A stretch of DNA of 8,528 nucleotides from Bacillota bacterium (GCA_023415525.1 JAEZKI010000528.1:1-8528); one strand, 5' to 3'; positions 1-6,941 are shown, counted from the first letter of the stretch. Notes: generated by a model not told the origin, from the sequence alone. A program made the numbers and translations.

Positions 1-972
1 GGCTTAGGGTTAGCCACCATTTCAAAGTACTTAAACGGTGGAAATGTATTGGAGGCCAATAAGATAGCCATTGAAAAAGCCATTGATGAATTAGACTTTC
101 ATGTCAATGAGTTTGCTAGAGGACTTAAGACAAATAAATCCAAGACCATTGGTGTAGTGATTCCTGAATTAAATAACATTTTCTGCACAAGTATTATTAC
201 CTGTATAGAGGATATCCTTCGTCAAAATGGCTATGGGATATTGGTTTGTGACTGTCGAACAGATGCAAAGCTAGAGTATGAGGCCACAGAATTTTTAATC
301 AACAAAATGGTAGATGGTATTATAAATATGCCTGTGTCCAGTGATGGAAGTCATCTGCAATTGCCTCTTGCAAAGAACCTACCGGTTGTATTGATTGACC
401 GAAAGATTGAGAGTTTGCCTGTGGATGCTGTAGTAGTAGATAATGTAGAAGCTTCTCAAAAGGCCATTGACCATCTTTTAGAACGAGGACATAGGGAAAT
501 AGGTATTATTTGTGGCCCCAAAGAGGTATTTACCTCTGGCGAAAGGTTACTAGGGTATAATCAAGCCTTTATAAAAAGAGGCATTTTACCAAAGCCTCAG
601 CTTATCAGCTATGGTGATTATACAGTGGAAGGCGGGCATGCTGCTTTAAAGGAGCTACTTGAAAAGGCCCCTGAACTATCAGCGGTTTTTGTAACCAATT
701 ATGAGATGACCTTAGGTGCAATTATTGCTATTAACGAACTAGGAATTAAAATGCCTGAGCAAATTTCTTTAATTGGTTTTGACAACTTGCATTTAGCACA
801 GGTGATTAAACCAAAGTTAACGATTATTTCACAACCCATTACTGGAATTGCTCAAAGTGCTGCACATATGATGTTAAAACGCCTATCTGGACAAGGAGCA
901 ACGCATGGAGAGACCATTAATTTACCCACAGAGCTATTACTAGGAGAGTCAGTACTTGCTAAAAATATATAG
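1..972 (+). CDS. LacI-family transcriptional regulator, 5'-truncated by the window edge
   Basis: This is a DNA-binding sugar-responsive regulator, open in frame 1 from the first base, so its true start lies upstream of the window. About 323 residues are visible. They begin inside the LacI helix-turn-helix (ATISKYLNG at visible residues 6-14) and continue through the hinge helix (VNEFARGLKT) into IGVVIPELNN, the usual first strand of the periplasmic-binding-protein-like sensor domain. Later family hallmarks are RLLGYNQAF and SLIGFDN. A TTG at position 49 is in frame but sits between the HTH and the hinge helix, so it is not the start. The gene ends 54 bp before the FGGY kinase and is in the same orientation. 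It probably represses the operon that follows, acting at the palindrome at 999-1010. The effector cannot be read from the sequence; a pentose, hexose or polyol of the operon's pathway is likely. The family call is very secure, the target inferred. Confidence 0.95.
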   Translation, partial: GLGLATISKYLNGGNVLEANKIAIEKAIDELDFHVNEFARGLKTNKSKTIGVVIPELNNIFCTSIITCIEDILRQNGYGILVCDCRTDAKLEYEATEFLINKMVDGIINMPVSSDGSHLQLPLAKNLPVVLIDRKIESLPVDAVVVDNVEASQKAIDHLLERGHREIGIICGPKEVFTSGERLLGYNQAFIKRGILPKPQLISYGDYTVEGGHAALKELLEKAPELSAVFVTNYEMTLGAIIAINELGIKMPEQISLIGFDNLHLAQVIKPKLTIISQPITGIAQSAAHMMLKRLSGQGATHGETINLPTELLLGESVLAKNI

Positions 973-986
973 GGAGGCTATATATT
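956..986 (+). promoter_or_regulatory. Candidate sigma-A promoter for the kinase operon
   Basis: TTGCTA at 956-961 is followed after 17 bp by TATATA at 979-984. A better -10 hexamer, TATATT at 981-986, has a 19-bp spacer. Each hexamer matches consensus at 4-5 of 6 positions. The predicted start near 991-994 would put the palindrome at 999-1010 just downstream, a normal place for a repressor to block transcription. The -35 lies inside the end of the regulator gene. This is inferred from weak motifs in AT-rich DNA. Confidence 0.4.
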
Positions 987-989
987 TTT
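961..989 (+). repeat. Perfect 12-bp inverted repeat with GGAGG loop
   Basis: AAAAATATATAG (961-972) and CTATATATTTTT (978-989) are exact reverse complements around the 5-base loop GGAGG. The left arm includes the last codons and the TAG stop of the LacI-type gene. The stem is nearly all A-T with one G-C pair, and the right arm ends in five T. It could be a weak intrinsic terminator between the regulator and the kinase operon, or simply the AT-rich -10 region of the promoter. The symmetry is certain, the role unclear. Confidence 0.55.
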
Positions 990-998
990 CAATCAAAA

Positions 999-1010
999 CG
1001 AAACGTTTCG
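999..1010 (+). promoter_or_regulatory. LacI-type operator palindrome CGAAACGTTTCG
   Basis: This is a perfect 12-bp palindrome with its centre on a CpG step (1004-1005), located 16 bp before the kinase start codon and just after the LacI-type gene. LacI-family proteins typically bind such even palindromes, with the hinge-helix leucine (the L of ARGL in this regulator) inserting at the central CpG. The flanks do not fit the CcpA cre consensus, which makes the adjacent local regulator the likelier binder. It probably represses the downstream operon. Confidence 0.7.
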
Positions 1011-1026
1011 AGTAGAAGGAGGAAAT

Positions 1027-2538
1027 ATGGAAGATTATTTATTAGGAATAGACATAGGTACCTCAGCTTGTAAGCTGGCACTTTTTAAAACAAATGGAGA
1101 AGTAGTAGCTCAAAAGTCTGGAAGCTATAAGGTTTATTATCCTCAAAAAGGTTGGGCAGAGCAACAACCAGAGGAATGGTGGGAAGTAGTAGCGAGTACT
1201 TTACTGGCTTTAATAAAAGAAAATAATATAAATGCTACGAGCATAAAAGGGATTGGTGTAGATGGGCAAAGCTGGTCAGCTATTGCCCTAGATAGAGAAG
1301 GAAAGGTACTGTGTCCCACACCTATTTGGATGGATACAAGAGCCAACGCACTTTGTGAAGAACTAAAAAAAGAAATAAGCGAAGAAGAAATTTTTAAAGT
1401 ATGTGGTAATCCTTTAGAGCCCAGTTATACTTTGCCTAAAATCCTATGGTATAAGAAGCATCGGCCAGAAGTTTATGAGAAAACACAATATATCTTACAA
1501 TCCAATAGCTTTATCGTCTATAAGCTAACGGATAAGATTAGTCAGGATAAATCACAAGGCTATGGTTATCAGTGTTTTGATATGCATAACGGTACTTGGG
1601 ACAAAGAGCTTTGTAGGGCCTTTGGCATAGAGGAACGCATACTTCCTCCTATTTATGATTGTCACCAGGTGGTGGGTTATGTGACCGAAGAAGCTGCCAA
1701 GGTAACAGGTTTACAAGCAGGTATCCCTGTTGTAGCTGGTGGATTAGATGCAGCCTGTGGCACTTTAGGTGCAGGAGTTATACATAATGGACAGACTCAA
1801 GAGCAAGGTGGGCAGGCTGGTGGAATGAGCATTTGTACAGATACTTACAGGGCAGATCAACGTCTCATCCTCTCTTATCATGTGGTTCCTAATTGCTGGC
1901 TCTTACAAGGAGGAACTGTAGGAGGAGGGGGCACTATTAAATGGTTTGAAGAACAGTTTGGTGAGGCTGAAAGACAGCTAGCTAAAGAAAAAGGAACCCA
2001 TTCCTTTGAAGAAATGAGCACTGAAGCAGGGCAAATACAGCCAGGTGCAGAAGGCTTAGTCTTTTTACCCTATATGGCAGGTGAACGTTCACCTATTTGG
2101 AATCCTAAGGCAAAGGGTGTTTATTTTGGCTTAGATTTTTCCAAGACAAGAGCTCACCTTATTCGTGCCACCTTTGAGGGGGTTGCTTACTCCCTAAAGC
2201 ATAATTTAGACATAGCTGAAAACACAGGAGCCAATGTAGAAGAGCTTCATGCCATGGGTGGTGCAGCCAATAGTTTAGTATGGACCCAGATTAAAGCGGA
2301 TGTAACAGGTAAGAAGATTAGTGTTCCTGCTTCTGATACTGCTACGACTTTAGGGGCTGCCCTTTTAGCAGGTGTAGGCGTAGGGATATATAAGGACTTT
2401 GAGGAAGCTGTTAAACAAACAGTAGCTATAAAAAGAGTTCACTTACCTAATAAAGACCATAGTGAATGTTACAAACATTATTTCGAGATTTATAAAAAAT
2501 TATATAGCCATTTAAAAGACTTAATGGAAGAGTTATAA
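1027..2538 (+). CDS. FGGY-family carbohydrate kinase (xylulokinase-like, substrate uncertain)
   Basis: This is an ATP-dependent sugar or polyol kinase of 503 residues, usual for the FGGY family (about 480-520). The N-terminal phosphate loop is GIDIGTSACK (7-16). The substrate-side motifs are GQSWSA (80-85) and WMDTRA (101-106). GGLDAACG carries the likely catalytic base D241. The C-terminal domain has GERSPIWNPKAKGVYFGL (352-369), FEGVAYSL (383-390) and GGAANSLVW (411-419). Bona fide D-xylulokinases usually have GQMHG where this protein has GQSWSA, so it may act on another ketose or on a polyol. The start ATG has AGAAGGAGG five bases upstream, and the palindrome at 999-1010 precedes it. The next gene begins 14 bp after the stop, so the two are cotranscribed. 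Followed by a GatD-like dehydrogenase and a LacC-like kinase, it may phosphorylate a hexitol or hexulose. Family secure; substrate open. Confidence 0.92.
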   Translation: MEDYLLGIDIGTSACKLALFKTNGEVVAQKSGSYKVYYPQKGWAEQQPEEWWEVVASTLLALIKENNINATSIKGIGVDGQSWSAIALDREGKVLCPTPIWMDTRANALCEELKKEISEEEIFKVCGNPLEPSYTLPKILWYKKHRPEVYEKTQYILQSNSFIVYKLTDKISQDKSQGYGYQCFDMHNGTWDKELCRAFGIEERILPPIYDCHQVVGYVTEEAAKVTGLQAGIPVVAGGLDAACGTLGAGVIHNGQTQEQGGQAGGMSICTDTYRADQRLILSYHVVPNCWLLQGGTVGGGGTIKWFEEQFGEAERQLAKEKGTHSFEEMSTEAGQIQPGAEGLVFLPYMAGERSPIWNPKAKGVYFGLDFSKTRAHLIRATFEGVAYSLKHNLDIAENTGANVEELHAMGGAANSLVWTQIKADVTGKKISVPASDTATTLGAALLAGVGVGIYKDFEEAVKQTVAIKRVHLPNKDHSECYKHYFEIYKKLYSHLKDLMEEL

Positions 2539-2552
2539 AAGGAGGAAAGATC

Positions 2553-3599
2553 ATGAAAGCAGCTGTATTATATGGTAATGAAGATATACGTTATGATGAT
2601 TTTGAGACACCTTGTATCAAACCAGGGAGTGTAAAAGTAAAAATTCGTGCAACAGGTATTTGTGGTTCAGATGTACCTCGTGTTCTTCACAATGGCGCTC
2701 ACTTTTATCCTGTTGTATTAGGCCATGAATTTGCAGGAGACATAGTAGAAATAGGTGAAGGTGTAACAGGCTTTGAGATAGGGGATCGTGTATCAGGAGC
2801 ACCGCTACTTCCTTGTCTCAAATGTGAAGATTGTCAAAACGGGAATTATTCTCTTTGCAAACACTATAGCTTTATTGGCTCTAGAGAGCAAGGAAGCTTT
2901 GCGGAATATGTTGTAATGCCTGCTCTTAATGCTATTAAATTTTCAAAGACCATCCCTTATGAACAAGGAGCTATGTTTGAGCCTTCTACAGTAGCAATAC
3001 ATGGACTCGAATGTAATCAGTATAAAGGTGGAGAGTATGTAGCTGTTTTAGGTGGGGGAACCATTGGTCTTTTCACCATGCAATGGGCAAAAATATTTGG
3101 CAGTAAAAAAGTAGTTGTCTTTGATATTAATGAAGAACGTCTCGATTTGGCTAAGAGGTTAGGAGCAGATGAGACGATTAATACCTTAGAAGAAGGCTTT
3201 ATGGAAAAAGCTAAGGCCCTCACTGAAGGCAAAGGCTATAAATATGTTTTCGAAACAGCAGGCAATACCGTAACCATGCAGATGGCTTTTGAAGTAGCTG
3301 GTAATAAGGCCCATGTTTGCTTTGTAGGAACCCCTACTAAGGATTTATGCTTTACGCCTAAACTTTTTGAGAATATGAATCGTAAGGAGTTTACTTTAAC
3401 GGGTTCTTGGATGTCTTATAGTGCACCATTCCCAGGTAAGGAATGGGAATTAACGGCTCACTATTTTGCAACAGGCCAGCTTAAATTTGATGAGGGACTG
3501 ATCTTTAAGAGATATTCTATGAAGGATGTCAAAGAAGCTTTTGAACTTTATAAGAATCCAAGCCAAGTAAAAGGAAAGGTTATGCTTCTCAATGATTAG
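2553..3599 (+). CDS. gatD: Zinc-dependent medium-chain dehydrogenase, GatD-like (galactitol-1-phosphate 5-dehydrogenase family)
   Basis: This 348-residue NAD-dependent dehydrogenase oxidises a polyol or polyol phosphate to a ketose. The catalytic zinc site is C37 (GICGSD), H58/E59 (LGHEF) and probably E143. The structural-zinc cysteines are C88, C91, C94 and C102. The Rossmann loop is GGGTIG (167-172), and an aspartate at the end of the second strand (D191) favours NAD over NADP. From memory, it resembles Escherichia coli GatD at NGAHFYPVVLGHEF, PLLPC, FIGSR and GSWMSYSAPFPGKEWE, closer than to threonine or sorbitol dehydrogenases. GatD converts galactitol 1-phosphate to D-tagatose 6-phosphate, which suits the LacC-like kinase 22 bp downstream. 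AAAGGAGG precedes the ATG. No galactitol PTS is visible, so the substrate may be made by the FGGY kinase or may be a free polyol. The family is firm, the exact substrate inferred. Confidence 0.88.
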   Translation: MKAAVLYGNEDIRYDDFETPCIKPGSVKVKIRATGICGSDVPRVLHNGAHFYPVVLGHEFAGDIVEIGEGVTGFEIGDRVSGAPLLPCLKCEDCQNGNYSLCKHYSFIGSREQGSFAEYVVMPALNAIKFSKTIPYEQGAMFEPSTVAIHGLECNQYKGGEYVAVLGGGTIGLFTMQWAKIFGSKKVVVFDINEERLDLAKRLGADETINTLEEGFMEKAKALTEGKGYKYVFETAGNTVTMQMAFEVAGNKAHVCFVGTPTKDLCFTPKLFENMNRKEFTLTGSWMSYSAPFPGKEWELTAHYFATGQLKFDEGLIFKRYSMKDVKEAFELYKNPSQVKGKVMLLND

Positions 3600-3621
3600 G
3601 TGTAAAGGATGAGGTGGTAAA

Positions 3622-4557
3622 ATGATTACAACGGTTACGCTCAATGTGGCTATTGATAAGTTATATACAGTTGAAGACTATAAGCCTTATGAAGTGATGC
3701 GTGTCAAAGAATGTACAGCTACAGCAGGTGGCAAAGGCCTAAATGTAACCAAAGTCATTAAGCTTTTGAATGAAAAAGTAGTTGCTACAGGTTTTGTAGG
3801 TGGTCATGCTGGCGAATGGGTACTTGAACGTTTAGATGAATTAGATATTTCCCATAGCTTTGTGAAGGTAAGTGGGGAGACAAGAACCTGTATCAATATT
3901 AAGGGGTTACAAACAGGTAAACATACAGAATTCTTGGAACCAGGTTTTGCTTTAACAGAAAAGGAAGAAGAGCAGTTTGTGGCCCACTATAAGGAACTTC
4001 TTCAAAAAAGTGAAGTGCTTACTATTTCAGGAAGTATTCCAAAGGGCATCAAACCAACGATTTACAATGAACTGGTCAAATTAGCTAAAGAAGAAGGCAA
4101 AAAGGTTATTGTGGATACAAGTGGGGCTTTGCTAAGTGAAGTGATTAAAAGTAAACCGACTTTAATTAAACCCAATAAGGATGAATTAGTGGCCCTTACT
4201 GAGAAAAAGCTAGAGAGTATGGAAGAAATAGCTGATATGGCCCAGCAATTACAAAAGACAGGCATTCCAATCGTAGCCATTTCTCTAGGAAAGGATGGCG
4301 TCTTGGTAGCTTGTGAGGAAGGTGTCTATCAAGGGATCCCCCCAAAAATAGAAGCCGTTAACACCGTTGGGTGTGGGGATTCCATGATTGCAGGGTTTGC
4401 TGTGGGCTTAGCCAAAAAAGAAGACATCGAAACCACTATAAGAAGAGCTGTAGCTGTTTCTGCAGCCAACGCTTTAACAACGGCTACAGGAAGCTTCATA
4501 GTAGAGGATTATAACAAGCTTTTAGAACAAGTCATTGTTAAAAAGGTTAGCGCTTAA
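3622..4557 (+). CDS. PfkB-family kinase, 1-phosphofructokinase/tagatose-6-phosphate kinase type
   Basis: This 311-residue ATP-dependent kinase turns a ketose phosphate into a ketose 1,6-bisphosphate. The start MITTVTLNVAIDK and the glycine motif AGGKGLNVTKV (35-45) are typical of the FruK/LacC branch. Further motifs are SGSIPKG (136-142), KPNKDE (183-188) and the PfkB signature NTVGCGDSMIAGF (247-259), with catalytic D253 and the anion-hole glycines before it. LacC phosphorylates tagatose 6-phosphate at C1; FruK phosphorylates fructose 1-phosphate at C6. Sequence alone does not separate these, but next to a GatD-like enzyme the tagatose route is the better guess. GAGGTGG at 3611-3617 is the ribosome binding site. 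The product would need a class I or II bisphosphate aldolase, which is not in the window. About 53 bp separate it from the reductase gene. Confidence 0.9.
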   Translation: MITTVTLNVAIDKLYTVEDYKPYEVMRVKECTATAGGKGLNVTKVIKLLNEKVVATGFVGGHAGEWVLERLDELDISHSFVKVSGETRTCINIKGLQTGKHTEFLEPGFALTEKEEEQFVAHYKELLQKSEVLTISGSIPKGIKPTIYNELVKLAKEEGKKVIVDTSGALLSEVIKSKPTLIKPNKDELVALTEKKLESMEEIADMAQQLQKTGIPIVAISLGKDGVLVACEEGVYQGIPPKIEAVNTVGCGDSMIAGFAVGLAKKEDIETTIRRAVAVSAANALTTATGSFIVEDYNKLLEQVIVKKVSA

Positions 4558-4595
4558 TAAAAAATTAGCCAGCTTTATGGCTTAAATAAAAAATA

Positions 4596-4602
4596 AAAGG
4601 AG
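4596..4602 (+). promoter_or_regulatory. Ribosome binding site that fixes the aldo-keto reductase start
   Basis: AAAGGAG lies only 2 bases before the ATG at 4605 but 8 bases before the in-frame ATG at 4611. The second spacing is normal and the first is too short, so translation most likely begins at 4611. Confidence 0.75.
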
Positions 4603-4610
4603 AGATGAAC

Positions 4611-5624
4611 ATGAGTGAATTTATTAATCCAGCATTAGTCCCTAAACGTACCCTTTACACAGGTGAGAAAATCCCAGCTATAGGTATGGGAACTTTTGGT
4701 TCTGACCGTTTTACACCTGAACAAGTTTCAGATGCAGTAAGAGGTGCTATTCGCGCCGGCTACCGTCTTTTTGACTGCGCTGCAGTTTATGGGAATGAGC
4801 ATTTGATTGGGGAGGTCTTTAAAGAAGCCTTGGATAGTGGCATTGTAAAAAGAGAAGAGCTATTTATTACTTCTAAGGTTTGGAATAATATGCATGGAGA
4901 GGGAGATGTTTTACTCTCATGTGCAAAGAGTTTAAAAGATCTTAAACTAGACTATATTGATTTATTCTTTGTACACTGGCCAGTACCTAACTATCATGCA
5001 CCAGGTTGCTCTGTAGATTCACGCAGCAAAGATGCCAAACCTTATATTCATGAAAATTACATGAAGACCTGGCGTCAAATGGAACGTTTGGTAGATGCAG
5101 GCTTAGTAAGAAATATTGGAACTTCTAATATGACTATTCCAAAGCTAGAGCTTTTACTTAGAGACTGCCGTATTAAACCTATGGCCAATGAGATGGAGCT
5201 TCATCCTTGCTTCCAACAAGAAGAGCTTTATAACTACTGTGTAAACAATGGTATTCAACCTATCGGCTTTTGCCCTATTGGTTCACCTACTAGGCCAGAC
5301 CGTGATATGACACCAGATGACCTCTGTGATATTGAACAACCTGTTGTTGTTGAGATTGCTAAAAAACATAATGTACATCCTGCTGTTATCTGCTTAAAAT
5401 GGGCGGTTCAACGTGGACAGATTCCTATTCCTTTTTCTGTTCATGAAAAGGAGTACATAAGCAACTTAAGATGTACCATTGAGGACCCACTTACACCAGA
5501 AGAAATGGAAGCTATGAAAACAGTGGAAGGAAATAGTCGTTTAATTAAAGGTCAAGTATTCCTTTGGGAAGGTGCTAAGGACTGGACAGATTTATGGGAC
5601 TTAGATGGAACTATTTCAAAATAG
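4611..5624 (+). CDS. Aldo-keto reductase (aldose-reductase-like), probably NADH-preferring
   Basis: This soluble 337-residue oxidoreductase of the AKR superfamily probably reduces an aldose to its alditol. From the ATG at 4611, the classic tetrad is D55, Y60 (FDCAAVYGNE), K89 (ITSKVW) and H122 (FVHWP). Other family marks are IGTSNM (169-174) and a C-terminal IPFS...ISN segment. In human aldose reductase the matching IPKS...R..EN segment holds K262 and R268, which bind the NADPH 2'-phosphate. Here the aligned positions are F275 and E281, arguing against NADPH. An insertion after HWP (about 125-147) resembles plant and yeast aldose or aldose-6-phosphate reductases. It lies between the LacC-like kinase and fucU and is probably in the same operon. 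Making a hexitol for the GatD-like branch is one idea; lactaldehyde reduction in a fucose pathway is another. An ATG at 4605 would add two residues but is poorly spaced from the ribosome binding site. Confidence 0.9.
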   Translation: MSEFINPALVPKRTLYTGEKIPAIGMGTFGSDRFTPEQVSDAVRGAIRAGYRLFDCAAVYGNEHLIGEVFKEALDSGIVKREELFITSKVWNNMHGEGDVLLSCAKSLKDLKLDYIDLFFVHWPVPNYHAPGCSVDSRSKDAKPYIHENYMKTWRQMERLVDAGLVRNIGTSNMTIPKLELLLRDCRIKPMANEMELHPCFQQEELYNYCVNNGIQPIGFCPIGSPTRPDRDMTPDDLCDIEQPVVVEIAKKHNVHPAVICLKWAVQRGQIPIPFSVHEKEYISNLRCTIEDPLTPEEMEAMKTVEGNSRLIKGQVFLWEGAKDWTDLWDLDGTISK

Positions 5625-5640
5625 AGAGAGGGGATAAAAG

Positions 5641-6072
5641 ATGTTAAAAGGTATACCGAGTATTTTAACACCAGAGCTTTTAAAGGTATTAATGGAAATG
5701 GGACATGGCGATGAGTTGGTTATTGCAGATGGGAACTATCCTCGTTTTGGACATCCTGAGCGTGTCATTCGTTGTGATGGACATGGGGTGCCAGAACTTT
5801 TAGATGCTATTTTAAAATTTATGCCACTGGACCCTTATGTAGAAAACCCTGTAATTTTAATGGAAGTTTTACCAAATGATCCTGTTGTCCCTGTGATTTG
5901 GGATACTTATAAAGAGCTTATTAACAAACACGGAGGAGATAGCACAAAGGTTTTACCTATTAATAAATATACCTTTTATGAAAGAGCTGCAAAAGCCTAT
6001 GCTGTTGTAACCACTAGTGAAGCAGCATTATACGCCAATATTATCCTAAAAAAGGGTGTGGTAATAGAATGA
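5641..6072 (+). CDS. fucU: L-fucose mutarotase (RbsD/FucU family)
   Basis: FucU interconverts the alpha and beta anomers of L-fucose and related sugars, feeding the isomerase. The protein has 143 residues against 140 in E. coli and matches it from the first residue: MLKGIP..LTPELLKVLMEMGHGDE, IRCDG, NKYTFYERAAKA, and YANIILKKGV at the end. The conserved histidine is H22 in MGHGDE, followed by D30. FYERA (112-116) and Y131-A-N complete the known active-site regions of the family. GAGAGGGG ends seven bases before the ATG. The gene starts 16 bp after the reductase and its stop overlaps the epimerase start (ATGA), so all three are likely one transcript. L-fucose isomerase lies about 2.3 kb downstream under a different regulator. 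FucU may therefore serve the fucose pathway, or act on a galactose-configured sugar for this operon. Confidence 0.93.
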   Translation: MLKGIPSILTPELLKVLMEMGHGDELVIADGNYPRFGHPERVIRCDGHGVPELLDAILKFMPLDPYVENPVILMEVLPNDPVVPVIWDTYKELINKHGGDSTKVLPINKYTFYERAAKAYAVVTTSEAALYANIILKKGVVIE

Positions 6073-6941
6073 ACTACACATTAGCCAATGACTACTTATC
6101 AGCAGAGTTTAAAAGCTTTGGAGCAGAGCTTATCAGCCTAAGGGATAAAAAGGGTACAGAGTACATATGGAATGGCGATGCTAGGTACTGGAAACGTCAT
6201 ACCCCTATTTTATTCCCCATTGTAGGTAAGATTTTAAAGGATGAATATGAACTAGAAGGAAAGACTTATAAAATGCCTGCTCACGGCTTTGCTAGAGACT
6301 TAGAGTTTGAAGTAGAAAGACAGACAGAGGAAGCCATAACCTTTGTTTTAAAAAGCTCATTAGGTACTCAAGCTTTCTACCCTTATGCTTTTTGTCTTAA
6401 AATTCACTATACCTTAGAAGGAAGACGATTGGGAATAGCCTATGAGGTTCAAAACCAAGATACATGCCCTATGGCCTTTAAGATAGGGGCTCATCCTGCT
6501 TTTAAATGGCCACGCTTTCATGATGAAAAAATGGAAGACTATGAATTGGTATGGGAACAAGAAGAAGCAGAGGCAGTCCAACTTCTTATTAATAAAGAAG
6601 TGTATTTAACCAAGGAAGAAAAACCTTTTAAGGGATCACACATCCCTCTTAGTAAGGCGCTCTTTGAAAAGGAAGGCGTGCTTATTTGGAGAAATTATAA
6701 GAGCCAGGCCCTGTCATTGGTTTCTAAAAAGCATCTCGAAAAATTAACAGTGGACTTCAAAGGCTTTCCTTTCTTAGGCGTGTGGAGTCCAACGGACGAG
6801 GGACCTTTCGTTTGTATTGAACCTTGGCATGGTCATGCAGATTATTTAGAGGATAGTCTTTGTCTCATGGAAAAAAGTGATGTACTCACACTACAAGCTG
6901 GTCAAAGCTTTAAGTGTGAGCATGGGATGACGATTTCCTAG
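6069..6941 (+). CDS. Aldose 1-epimerase family protein, LacX-like
   Basis: This 290-residue galactose-mutarotase-fold enzyme probably interconverts sugar anomers. Active-site motifs are AHGFARD with H72, IGAHPAF with H142 (general acid in the family) and VCIEPWHG with E251 (general base). The N-terminal FGAELISLRDKKGTEYIWNGD and the 290-residue length are closer to the LacX branch than to 340-residue GalM proteins. LacX was named from the lactococcal lac operon, where it accompanies the tagatose 6-phosphate genes, so its presence with a LacC-like kinase fits. The start overlaps the fucU stop by 4 bp, and only a weak, distant AAAGGG (6051-6056) precedes it, suggesting translational coupling. 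Its stop is shared on the opposite strand with the convergent regulator gene. The true sugar, and even mutarotase activity, is unproven for many LacX-type proteins. Confidence 0.88.
   Translation: MNYTLANDYLSAEFKSFGAELISLRDKKGTEYIWNGDARYWKRHTPILFPIVGKILKDEYELEGKTYKMPAHGFARDLEFEVERQTEEAITFVLKSSLGTQAFYPYAFCLKIHYTLEGRRLGIAYEVQNQDTCPMAFKIGAHPAFKWPRFHDEKMEDYELVWEQEEAEAVQLLINKEVYLTKEEKPFKGSHIPLSKALFEKEGVLIWRNYKSQALSLVSKKHLEKLTVDFKGFPFLGVWSPTDEGPFVCIEPWHGHADYLEDSLCLMEKSDVLTLQAGQSFKCEHGMTIS

Noticed and set aside
49..51. TTG as the start of the LacI-type gene
   Set aside because: The frame is open upstream and encodes the second half of the helix-turn-helix, so the gene simply begins before the window.
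998..1011. CcpA cre site overlapping the palindrome before the kinase
   Set aside because: Only the core AxCGxT agrees with the cre consensus; the outer TG/CA positions do not match.
1143..4280. Several minus-strand open frames of 60-72 codons inside the kinase, dehydrogenase and PfkB genes
   Set aside because: They lie wholly opposite well-supported genes, have no ribosome binding sites, and encode low-complexity Leu/Ser-rich peptides typical of antisense shadows.
4565..4585. Small hairpin AGCCA/TGGCT between the PfkB and reductase genes
   Set aside because: A five-base stem with a bulge and no T-tract on the plus strand is not a convincing terminator. On the minus strand a T-rich tract follows, but no minus-strand gene is there to be terminated.
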